A stretch of 20,710 bases of DNA from a virus, in the IMG/VR virus record IMGVR_UViG_3300035698_019233, positions 1-20,710 of that record; one strand, written 5' to 3'. A program made the translations under genes and the position numbers. This document shows positions 1 through 5,780 of this stretch, piece after piece. Below the pieces are notes generated by a model, which was given only the letters and a program-made list of their open reading frames with translations, was not told the origin of the DNA and searched no databases. The stretch's first letter is position 1. Every line of letters begins with the position of its first letter.

Positions 1-251
1 AAAGCACAAGCCAGAGCCGCGGCCTTCCGCTGGATGTCCTCGCTCTCCATTTGGCGCCTCAAGGCGGTCCCAATCCGCAAAGCCTCGCTCTCGCCCAGGA
101 GAGCGTCCTCCAGGGACAGCGAGGAGCTAGCTAGGCGCTCGGCCTCCGGGAGGAACTCCGCAAGGGGGAGCTTGAGGACCTCCTGGGAGGGGAGAGGAAG
201 GACCCCGAGGGAGTAGGACTCGCTCTCGGGTTGGGGTAGGATTTCTGGCAT
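1..251 (-). CDS. Unknown phage protein, 3' end cut by window edge
   Basis: An open frame starts with ATG at 251 and runs off the left edge after 83 codons without a stop. It begins MPEILPQPESESYSLGVLPL. The visible part is acidic and rich in Leu, Glu and Ser, with a probably helical stretch from about residue 28 onward. An AAGG lies six bases upstream of the ATG, a reasonable ribosome binding site. The frame follows the strand and codon style of the other genes (third positions mostly C or G). I do not recognise the family. It is separated from the next upstream gene by a 104-base gap with a GC-only hairpin, so it may belong to a separate transcript. Confidence 0.6.
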   Translation of the reverse strand, partial: MPEILPQPESESYSLGVLPLPSQEVLKLPLAEFLPEAERLASSSLSLEDALLGESEALRIGTALRRQMESEDIQRKAAALACA

Positions 252-282
252 GTCTGGCCTTCTGTAGCGGTTGGCGGGCATA

Positions 283-316
283 GGGGCCCCCCGAGCTTGG
301 CGGCAAGGGGGGCCCC
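283..316. terminator. GC-only hairpin, terminator-like
   Basis: GGGGCCCCCC at 283-292 pairs perfectly with GGGGGGCCCC at 307-316 around a 14-base loop. On the + strand it is followed by CTTATTTATT, a weak U-rich tail. On the minus strand, the direction of the genes, no U-tract follows. It occupies the 104-base gap between two minus-strand genes. It could be a terminator for opposing transcription, a partial terminator for the gene upstream, or an RNA-stability element. Confidence 0.5.
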
Positions 317-355
317 GCTTATTTATTGGTTCCGAGGTCTCCCCCGGGGTTGGCT

Positions 356-646
356 CTAGCGGTTGGCGTCTATGAGGGCGTAGGCCTTAGCCCGGAGGGT
401 GGGGTCCGAGAGCGAGGCCTCAGCCTCCGCCCAGGCCTCAACCAAGAGGCGGAGTAGGCCCCCGGGGGCCTTGGCCGGCCACCAGGTCAAGCCGATCCCG
501 CCCCGGATGGCCCCTGCTGGATCCCAGCTCTCAGCCCCCGGCTCCCAAACCCGCCACGCGGGAGAGCCGGCCTCAGCGAAGTCCTCTCGCACGTCGAAGC
601 CCTCGCCGCGGAGGAGCTCCACGAGGCGCTCAGCGGGGGAGCTCAC
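356..646 (-). CDS. Unknown small phage protein (96 aa)
   Basis: The frame opens with GTG at 646 and overlaps the stop of the upstream HTH gene by four bases (GTGA), so the two are translationally coupled. The product is 96 residues, with an N-terminal helix (SSPAERLVELLRGEGFDV), a Trp/Gly-rich centre (GIGLTWWPAK) and a C-terminal helix ending ALIDANR. There is no signal peptide, membrane segment or known motif. Coupling to a DNA-binding protein suggests a regulatory or accessory role, but that is inference only. Family not recognised. Confidence 0.65.
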   Translation of the reverse strand: MSSPAERLVELLRGEGFDVREDFAEAGSPAWRVWEPGAESWDPAGAIRGGIGLTWWPAKAPGGLLRLLVEAWAEAEASLSDPTLRAKAYALIDANR

Positions 647-876
647 GAGGTGCGCTCCTTGGCCGGCCGGCCGCGGCGCTCCCCACGAGCTCGCTCGGTC
701 GCCGCGAAGCCCTTAGCCGCCTTCTTGCTGAAGCAATCCCGGCCAATGATCTGGGTGTCATAGGAGAGCTCCCCGGACCGGAGCCTCCGCTTGATCGTCT
801 CGACAGAGACCCCGGCGGCCACCGCGAGTTGCTCACGGTTGTAGAAGGGCAGGTCAAGGAGGAGGCGGATGTCCAC
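643..876 (-). CDS. Small helix-turn-helix DNA-binding protein with AT-hook-like tail
   Basis: This 77-residue protein starts with GTG at 876; GGAG lies seven bases upstream. Residues about 12-50 read as a helix-turn-helix of the excisionase/MerR-like type (NREQLAVAAGVSVETIKRRL, then GELSYDTQIIGRDCFSKKAA). Residues 66-73 contain RRGRPAK, which matches the AT-hook core R-G-R-P that inserts in A/T minor grooves. It is probably a transcription regulator, or an excisionase-like architectural factor. It faces a 435-base non-coding island with repeated GGGTC/GACCC half sites just upstream, so self-regulation is plausible. The downstream gene overlaps it by four bases. The HTH call is fairly firm; the target and role are inferred. 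Confidence 0.75.
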   Translation of the reverse strand: MDIRLLLDLPFYNREQLAVAAGVSVETIKRRLRSGELSYDTQIIGRDCFSKKAAKGFAATERARGERRGRPAKERTS

Positions 877-877
877 G

Positions 878-995
878 GGGTCACTCCGTGGCGGAACCGT
901 TCCCTATTGACCCCGGAGGGGGTCTGATATAGGGTCGATTCTGCCTAGGACCCTCGGCGCGCAACTCTTTTTGACGGACAAGCGCGCCGAGGGTC
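878..995. promoter_or_regulatory. Clustered GGGTC/GACCC half sites, possible operators
   Basis: GGGTC occurs at 878-882, 920-924, 932-936 and 991-995, and its complement GACCC at 909-913 and 949-953. The 909, 920 and 932 copies are spaced 11 and 12 bases apart, roughly one DNA turn, and 909-924 is itself an inverted repeat (GACCCC, four bases, GGGGTC). The cluster lies directly upstream of the HTH gene that starts at 876. This pattern suits an operator region for that protein, but chance is possible in G/C-rich DNA. Confidence 0.35.
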
Positions 996-1047
996 GGTTT
1001 TATGTGAGCCGCAACGGGTTTGAATAACCCTTTGCGGCTCACTTTTT
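940..1047 (+). ncRNA. Candidate small RNA: two tandem hairpins ending in a U-tract
   Basis: Reading the + strand, a perfect 14-bp stem (949-962 with 982-995, 19-base loop) is followed after eight bases by a 17-bp stem with one mismatch (1004-1020 with 1026-1042, 5-base loop) and then TTTTT at 1043-1047. The second hairpin plus U-tract is a textbook intrinsic terminator for + strand transcription. A weak promoter-like pair lies upstream (TTGACC at 907-912, TAGGGT at 930-935, 17-base spacer). No gene in the window runs this way, so a short RNA of about 105 bases is suggested. Alternatively, the hairpins act in minus-strand mRNA ahead of the HTH gene, for example as attenuator or antitermination structures. 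The structures are seen directly; the transcript is inferred. Confidence 0.4.
1004..1047 (+). terminator. Intrinsic terminator, + strand orientation
   Basis: GTGAGCCGCAACGGGTT (1004-1020) pairs with 1026-1042 with one mismatch around the loop TGAAT, and five T residues follow immediately. On the minus strand the stem is not followed by a U-tract, so it is directional and opposes the gene orientation. Confidence 0.65.
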
Positions 1048-1079
1048 AACCCGACGCTCCCACAGGCTCAAGCGCCAAA

Positions 1080-1089
1080 AATATATAAA
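1080..1089. promoter_or_regulatory. A/T-rich -10-like island
   Basis: A/T-rich bases (1077-1089) stand out in otherwise G/C-rich sequence. Read on +, TATAAA at 1084-1089 resembles a -10 box leading into the structured segment that ends at the 1256-1288 terminator. Read on minus, TATATT (1085-1080) could serve the HTH gene. Neither direction has a good -35 box at 16-18 bases, so the direction and even the existence of a promoter are uncertain. Confidence 0.25.
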
Positions 1090-1095
1090 CCCTTT

Positions 1096-1290
1096 GAGGG
1101 TGGGGACTTGCGAGCCGCGGAGGCAAATAGGGACCTCTAACGCGCTCCAAGAGAGCCGATATCGCAGGGGCAAAGCTTGCCGGTGGGGCTGCGAATCTCT
1201 AAAGTCTGGGCCTTCCTTGGCCACAGGCTTTGACAGGTCCTTCCGGTCCCGTCTCAAGAAACCCCGGACTGCAATCCGGGGTTTCTTTGC
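1096..1290 (+). ncRNA. Possible structured + strand RNA (low confidence)
   Basis: This stretch has no supportable gene but holds nested pairings. CGCAG (1163-1167) pairs with CTGCG (1189-1193), enclosing GGCAA (1169-1173) paired with TTGCC (1177-1181). An imperfect 12-bp stem pairs 1201-1212 with 1219-1231 (one G-U pair, one bulge, loop TTCCTT). A perfect 13-bp terminator-type stem ends it. It lies downstream of the TATAAA at 1084-1089. I checked for tRNA features and found no T-loop. It may be a small RNA, or simply the structured 3' untranslated region of the minus-strand gene ending at 1312. Confidence 0.25.
1256..1288. terminator. Perfect 13-bp stem, probably bidirectional terminator
   Basis: AAGAAACCCCGGA (1256-1268) pairs perfectly with TCCGGGGTTTCTT (1275-1287) around the six-base loop CTGCAA. 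Both strands give a G/C core followed by a TTTCTT run, so it can end transcription from either side. It sits 24 bases past the stop of the 476-residue minus-strand gene and is the obvious terminator of that transcript. Confidence 0.8.
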
Positions 1291-1311
1291 GTTCGCGCTG
1301 GATCGCGATCC

Positions 1312-2742
1312 TTAATCGAGCTCAGCGAGGACTAAACGTAGCCAGGTGCGCAGCGGAATAGAGACCCTCAGGGCCTCTATAAGCTCGGATCCCACTGTGG
1401 GAGAAACTCCCGGTGGTAGCCTGAGCACTTCGGCCGGAAACCCTTTGCGGGCCTCGGCTCCAGCCCCAGGACTCTCTCCGATGCTGCAATACACCTCACT
1501 CTTTAGCCCCTCTGCACCTCCTTTGGGTGGCGGGGATTCTAGCGGTTTCTCCCACTCGTCTGTGGGAGACGTGTGGGTGGTTTCTTCTCGAAAGCTCAGG
1601 AGCCGAAGGCAGGAGCGCTTTAGGTCTCGCTTCCACGCGAGCTGGCCCCAGCGGAGGTAGTTATTGATGGTCTTGGCCGCCAGTTCCTGGACCTCTAGCG
1701 AGTCCTGCCACGTGGCTATCACCGACTCCGTGGGGAGACCGATCTCCGCCAGGCGCTTGGCGGCGGTCCTCATGGAGGCCACCGTATTGGCCTTGGCCCC
1801 CTTCTGCTCCACGTGGGCCAGGTGAGCTTTCATCGCGTCGCCTAAGGACAGGCAGGTCCCATTCAGCTCCGCCTCCAGCCGCCTGGCGAGGGACCAAGCC
1901 TCCTCCTTGTCCCGGGTCTTGGCGGACTTCTGGTAGGGCTTCCCGGGCTTCCCTGGGCGCCCCTCGTTCGGCGGAGGGAAGAAACGGAGCTGCCAATTAT
2001 GTCCTTCGCGGCCCTTCGGAGGGCGCGCGGTTACTCGCCATGGCTTTGGCTCAGGTTCCACAAGGTCCAGCTTACCCCTGCCGTCAAGCCCCCTAATAGC
2101 CTCGGCCAAGGACTCAAGGGTCAGGGGAGCGGCAGGGCTGGGAGCCTGGCAAGCATCGCGGAGGAGCGTGGCGACCCAAGGGGCGTAAATCTCCACCCCG
2201 TGAGGGCTCCGCCCGAGCTGAAGGCAGCCCAGAGCCTCCAGCTCCCTAAGCGTATTTAAGACCTGGGCCCTAGGGAGCCGGAGCTTGGCGGAGAGGTCGC
2301 CCAGGACCCCCACTCCCAGTCCTCCGCTCAGGCTCTCCGTGGCGGTTGCCAGAACGGAGATGAGATTGCCCGAGAGGTCAGGCCAGCGCTTGGAGCAAAT
2401 AGCCCGGAACTGGTGGAAGGCGGGAACCCCGTGGCAGATCACGAGGCCAGCCGAAGGGGAGGACTTCTCCATCCGGTAGACACCCCGCGGCGTATTCGCA
2501 AGGAGAACCGAATAGCCAAGCCGGATGGTGGACAAGTCACTGGCGTGGGCTTGATCCGCCAGGGCAACAGGCCAAAGGTCCGAGGTCCCCACTGGCTTCA
2601 GTATATCGACGCCAGCCGCTTCCTGGTAAGCGGGGCTCGCCCAGAGAATCGTATTCTGATCGTCCTTTGCGCACAATACCGCGCGAGGGTCAGCCACCAA
2701 GGCCCTCAACGCGTCAGGCAGCCAGTCAGGCGGGCGGGTCAT
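1312..2742 (-). CDS. PAS-like / winged-helix / integrase-like DNA-binding protein lacking a catalytic domain
   Basis: This 476-residue product starts with ATG at 2742. Residues about 12-115 read as a PAS-like sensor fold (AVLCAKDDQNTILWASPAYQ). Residues about 143-190 form a winged helix (LSAKLRLPRAQVLNTLRELE, then a wing near LGRSPHGVEIYAPW). Residues about 232-293 look like the arm-binding domain of tyrosine integrases (WQLRFFPPP, then SAKTRDKEEAWSLARRLEAE). Residues about 297-372 match the helical core-binding domain (LGDAMKAHLAHVEQKGAKAN, then AKTINNYLRWGQLAWK). The expected catalytic domain with Arg, His-x-x-Arg and Tyr is absent: the last 100 residues are Pro/Ser-rich linker and a short helix, and the other frames do not supply it. 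It probably binds att-like or operator DNA as a signal-responsive regulator, rather than recombining DNA. A decayed integrase is the alternative. The domain reading is by eye. Confidence 0.75.
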   Translation of the reverse strand: MTRPPDWLPDALRALVADPRAVLCAKDDQNTILWASPAYQEAAGVDILKPVGTSDLWPVALADQAHASDLSTIRLGYSVLLANTPRGVYRMEKSSPSAGLVICHGVPAFHQFRAICSKRWPDLSGNLISVLATATESLSGGLGVGVLGDLSAKLRLPRAQVLNTLRELEALGCLQLGRSPHGVEIYAPWVATLLRDACQAPSPAAPLTLESLAEAIRGLDGRGKLDLVEPEPKPWRVTARPPKGREGHNWQLRFFPPPNEGRPGKPGKPYQKSAKTRDKEEAWSLARRLEAELNGTCLSLGDAMKAHLAHVEQKGAKANTVASMRTAAKRLAEIGLPTESVIATWQDSLEVQELAAKTINNYLRWGQLAWKRDLKRSCLRLLSFREETTHTSPTDEWEKPLESPPPKGGAEGLKSEVYCSIGESPGAGAEARKGFPAEVLRLPPGVSPTVGSELIEALRVSIPLRTWLRLVLAELD

Positions 2743-2784
2743 AGATACCGAGAGTCTCCATGACCCGCGGGCAGGATCAACCCA

Positions 2785-3129
2785 TCAGGCTTGATGATCC
2801 GGCTCCGGCTCGGGAATCTCCGGCTCGGGAGGGGAGTCCCCCAGAGAGGGAGGCGGCGGTATCGCCTTGAAGGCCTTACCCGCGGGGAGGGTCACGAGGA
2901 TGACCACCTTCCCCCCCTCGATTTGAGGGCTCAGGTGAGACCCTATGGGGACCTCCAGCCCTTGGTCCTTCAGGATCCGGTAGGAGGCCTCCGTGGCGAT
3001 CTCCCCCGCTTCCGCCTGGGCTTGGTCAAGGATCGCCTGAGCTCGCTCAAGGCGTGATTTGAGGTAGAGGGCTTCATAGGTCCCCTTCACCTCCACGGAC
3101 ATCTTGTTGGTCGTCGCGGGAGCGTTCAT
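2785..3129 (-). CDS. Unknown small protein with Pro-rich C-terminus (114 aa)
   Basis: I place the start at ATG 3129 because AAGGAGG lies five bases upstream. A longer in-frame opening to 3222 would overlap the previous gene and has no comparable site. The product begins MNAPATTNKMSVEVKGTYEA. It has a helical, probably coiled-coil segment at about residues 20-50 (LYLKSRLERAQAILDQAQAE), a short beta-type segment (GGKVVILVTLPAGKAF) and an acidic Pro-rich tail. No family is recognised. It follows the Cys/His-rich gene by 19 bases and precedes the PAS/integrase-like gene by 42. Confidence 0.75.
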   Translation of the reverse strand: MNAPATTNKMSVEVKGTYEALYLKSRLERAQAILDQAQAEAGEIATEASYRILKDQGLEVPIGSHLSPQIEGGKVVILVTLPAGKAFKAIPPPPSLGDSPPEPEIPEPEPDHQA

Positions 3130-3148
3130 ATCGCCCTCCTTCGTGGGG

Positions 3149-3931
3149 TCATTCTCCGGAGCGGACCGACTTTGGGATGCGCCAAGGGCTCGCTCCCTTT
3201 CGCTCGTCCGTCGCGTCAGCAATCGCGCCCAGGAGGTCAGCCCCAGAGAGGGGCTTTGGCTTCCCGCCCTGACCCCAGTCGATCATCCCCGCCTTCCCGA
3301 GCGTCCGGAAGATCCGCGCCCCCGGGGGGAATCCGTCCAATCCATGCTCCCAGGCGATCATCCGGAGCGTGTGCATTTTCCGGGTCTGGAGCTCCTGGCG
3401 AAGGTAGAGCGCAGCGGTCAGGAGCTCCTTGGCGGCCTCCCCGTCCTGGAGCTGATTAGCCTTGCGGAGAAGCTCCATGGAATGGAGCCAGACAGCCTCA
3501 TCCCGCTCCAGGGAAACGTCCAGGAGGTGGCACTGGAGAGCCGAAAGCGAGGACAGGCGGCAGGAGTCATCCTGATCCACCAGGGACAGGTCCACGAGGT
3601 CCACCGCCCCCCTCCCCTCAGCTCGGCCACTGTAGGCGTAATGGGCCCCGCAGGAGTCGCAGTGGTGCCAGGTCCCGCCCCAGGCGTGGCGGAGGTGGTA
3701 TCCCCAGAGCGTCTCCGCGGCCCCCCGGACCTCGCGGAGGAGAAAGGGCTCCGGCCCGCATAGGCAGACCACCCGAAAGGATCCACCCCCAGGGAGGAGG
3801 TCCACGCGGGCCTTCCCCCGGAGGGACTCGTGGCCCTCCTGGCGAGAGCCCATGTCCAGGTCCAGGAGCTCCCGCTCCTCAGCCACAACAGCCGAGAGGG
3901 CCTCCTGGAAGCTCATAGCAAGAACATCCAT
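3149..3931 (-). CDS. Unknown protein with Cys/His cluster (260 aa)
   Basis: ATG at 3931 overlaps the stop of the fibre-like gene by one base (TGATG), which suggests coupling; a second ATG at 3916 is possible. Cys56 and Cys58 (VVCLCG) and the HHCDSCGAHY segment (His89, His90, Cys91, Cys94, His97) look like a zinc-binding site. The remainder is mostly helical: an acidic start, a central Leu-rich helix (SMELLRKANQ), a Gln/Arg-rich helix (YLRQELQTRK) and a basic C-terminus. Not recognised. It sits between tail-fibre genes and the regulator, so it could be a late virion accessory or an early-region protein. The metal site is inferred from residue spacing. Confidence 0.75.
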   Translation of the reverse strand: MDVLAMSFQEALSAVVAEERELLDLDMGSRQEGHESLRGKARVDLLPGGGSFRVVCLCGPEPFLLREVRGAAETLWGYHLRHAWGGTWHHCDSCGAHYAYSGRAEGRGAVDLVDLSLVDQDDSCRLSSLSALQCHLLDVSLERDEAVWLHSMELLRKANQLQDGEAAKELLTAALYLRQELQTRKMHTLRMIAWEHGLDGFPPGARIFRTLGKAGMIDWGQGGKPKPLSGADLLGAIADATDERKGASPWRIPKSVRSGE

Positions 3932-4857
3932 CAGGCGGCCACGTTTACGATCTCGTAGTAACCCGCCTCGCCCGCGAGACCGTCTCCGCCATCGCCACCG
4001 TCTGGCTGGGTGAGGTAGCCAGAGCCTCCCAGGCCCCCGGTCCCCTTGGCTCCTCCGGTCACGTCCGTGGTAAGAGTCCCCGAGGGGGTTATGGACGCCA
4101 GCTTTTGGGCGATGATAGGTCCGCCAGCCCCACCCCCAGCGCCAGCTCCGGCTCCACCGCCGCCCCCGTTCGTGGCGGTCCCGCCGGCCCCACCGTCTCC
4201 GCCATCGCCCCCGGCGGACTCGATCGTCCCAGAGCCCCAGGCGATCGCCGCGGCCATTTCAAGGCTGATGGTCGCCCCAGCCACCCCGCCCGTGGCTCCA
4301 CCACCACAAGAGCCGGGGCTATCGGTGCCACCTCCACCAGAGCCCCCAGACCCAGCGGTCCCAGGGGTGACCCCACTAGGGAGGGAGGTCGTCCCGCCAG
4401 CTCCGCCCGAGGCGGATTCGCTGGCGTCCTCGCTGTTGCCAGATCCGCCGCCCCCCGAGTGGAACCCGTTTTGGGACCCAGGAGCGAACATAATCCAGGA
4501 GCCTAGAGCCCTCATGGCGGCGGCGGCATAGGTCCGGAGTATGGTTTGGCTCGTCCCGCTCGCATCGGTCCCGTCCGCTCCGTCCGCCGCCACTCCGCCC
4601 AAGCCAGGCGCCCCGGTCGTCCCGATCTTCCGACCCCAATTTGATTGGGCAGAATACGAGAATTGGCTAGTGGTCAGGGCGTTCCCACCGTCCCAGAGGC
4701 CAGCGTCTGAGTGGTAGGCGGACCCACCACCCCCAGCCCCTCCAGGAGCCCCGCCCTCGGCGGGAGCCATGGCGAGATTGAGCCCGTCCATAGACGTGGC
4801 GAATGCCATCGCGGGGGCATCCACCCCTGGAGCATCAGCTCCTGCGGGGGCAGGCAT
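3931..4857 (-). CDS. Gly-rich tail-fibre or adhesin-like protein (308 aa)
   Basis: ATG at 4857 overlaps the upstream stop by one base (TAATG). The 308-residue product is dominated by Gly, Ala and Ser, with many GGxGG and GGGGAGAG runs between about residues 150 and 290. A short conserved-looking patch sits near the N-terminus (SDAGLWDGG, about 50-58). Gly-rich blocks of this kind are known from phage receptor-binding adhesins, where they form packed polyglycine-II helices, and from fibre tips. Its place at the end of the structural operon suits a host-recognition protein. Family membership is inferred from composition and position, not from a defined domain. Confidence 0.7.
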   Translation of the reverse strand: MPAPAGADAPGVDAPAMAFATSMDGLNLAMAPAEGGAPGGAGGGGSAYHSDAGLWDGGNALTTSQFSYSAQSNWGRKIGTTGAPGLGGVAADGADGTDASGTSQTILRTYAAAAMRALGSWIMFAPGSQNGFHSGGGGSGNSEDASESASGGAGGTTSLPSGVTPGTAGSGGSGGGGTDSPGSCGGGATGGVAGATISLEMAAAIAWGSGTIESAGGDGGDGGAGGTATNGGGGGAGAGAGGGAGGPIIAQKLASITPSGTLTTDVTGGAKGTGGLGGSGYLTQPDGGDGGDGLAGEAGYYEIVNVAA

Positions 4858-5780
4858 TAGGATGGCTCCATGTAGCCGCGGCCCGTCCCGGAGAGCTTCC
4901 CCGTCCCAGTCAGCGAGAAGGCGCCAGTGGCGCGAATAAGCAAAGCGTCATTAAGAGACGGATACACGGTCACCCCCGTGGCAACGTTGAAAGTTGTGGC
5001 GTGCTTCGCGGCCCCGTAGCCTATTGAGCTGGCCTCACTCACCGCGCCATCCTCGCCCGAGCCACCAATAGCAGGCGGCCCCGTTCCGGCGCCCGTGATG
5101 GCGGTCCCGTCCACCACCAGGCCCCCGGTAATGGACACCCCGCTCCCGTCTAGCGCGAGCTGCTTAGACGTGTTCGGGTCTCCGTCCGAGTCCAAAAGCG
5201 TAATGGTCAGCCCGCTTCCACAGGGCGCCCCCTGGCGGACCTCCGCCCCGCTTCCCGTCAGGCCAGACTTGGACTGATCTGGGTGGGCGAACTTGATGGA
5301 GGAGAGGCCCCCGGGGTAGACGTGGGAGAACGTCTGGGTTGGCGTCTTGTCCTTTCGGCAGGGGTCCCACTCCCCGCCGATCGTTGGAAGGATCCCAGCG
5401 TTAGCAGGAAGGACCACCCCAGCGCCCGAGGAGGTCAGGACCCCGTTGGGCTGGAGGGTCGCGTCCCCGCCACCCGGGGATCCGTCCCCCACAGCGATGC
5501 CAGTCGTGACCCCCACCAGGGGCGTGTCCTGGATCCAGCCCTCATAGGAGCCGGGATCCCCCCCCCCCACCGTGATTGCGTCGGGGTCCGTGGGGACTCC
5601 CATGAGCCCAGACCCTGGCACAAAGGAGCATTGGCTCCCGTATTCGTAGAGCGGGAGGAAATTTCCAGCCGCCGCATCCGCATTCGTGGGCGGGGAGCCG
5701 TCCACGGTCCCAGCTTCCAGGCCAGGGTCATCCGCTATCTCAACGTCATCCCCGACGCCGAAGCCACCGCCCCAGGCCAA
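4857..5780 (-). CDS. Gly-rich structural or fibre-like protein (307 aa), start uncertain
   Basis: The first possible start in this frame is TTG at 5780, with no clear ribosome binding site. The frame stays open for at least 30 codons further upstream, inside the end of the previous gene. The product is Gly/Ser/Thr-rich with beta-type repeats (ATLQPNGVLTSSGAG, ATGAFSLTGTGKLSGTG), few charges and isolated Cys residues, which suits a tail fibre or appendage. Because it continues seamlessly in a neighbouring frame of the previous gene, it may be made by ribosomal frameshifting, or the two may be one gene split by a sequencing error. Its stop overlaps the start of the next Gly-rich gene by one base. 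Confidence 0.65.
   Translation of the reverse strand: MAWGGGFGVGDDVEIADDPGLEAGTVDGSPPTNADAAAGNFLPLYEYGSQCSFVPGSGLMGVPTDPDAITVGGGDPGSYEGWIQDTPLVGVTTGIAVGDGSPGGGDATLQPNGVLTSSGAGVVLPANAGILPTIGGEWDPCRKDKTPTQTFSHVYPGGLSSIKFAHPDQSKSGLTGSGAEVRQGAPCGSGLTITLLDSDGDPNTSKQLALDGSGVSITGGLVVDGTAITGAGTGPPAIGGSGEDGAVSEASSIGYGAAKHATTFNVATGVTVYPSLNDALLIRATGAFSLTGTGKLSGTGRGYMEPS

Noticed and set aside
34-216. Short + strand open frame near the left edge
   Set aside because: It is opposite the more plausible minus-strand gene starting at 251, which has a good ribosome binding site.
630-884. Second minus-strand frame across the HTH gene
   Set aside because: Ser/Pro/Arg-rich shadow; the 643-876 frame carries the HTH pattern and the coupled stop/start.
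1090-1255. tRNA-like gene in the structured island
   Set aside because: Some stems nest, but no T-loop consensus or 7-bp acceptor could be found on either strand.
1039-1257. 72-codon minus-strand open frame in the hairpin island
   Set aside because: It overlaps terminator-type structures, lacks a ribosome binding site and has no protein-like pattern.
1094-1315. 73-codon + strand open frame
   Set aside because: It reads straight through the perfect terminator stem and has no ribosome binding site.
1312-1660. A frameshifted integrase catalytic domain at the end of the PAS/integrase-like gene
   Set aside because: No frame on the minus strand here shows the Arg, His-x-x-Arg or Tyr motifs.
3104-3763. 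219-codon + strand open frame
   Set aside because: Antisense to the Cys/His-rich gene and without supporting signals; a G/C-rich shadow.
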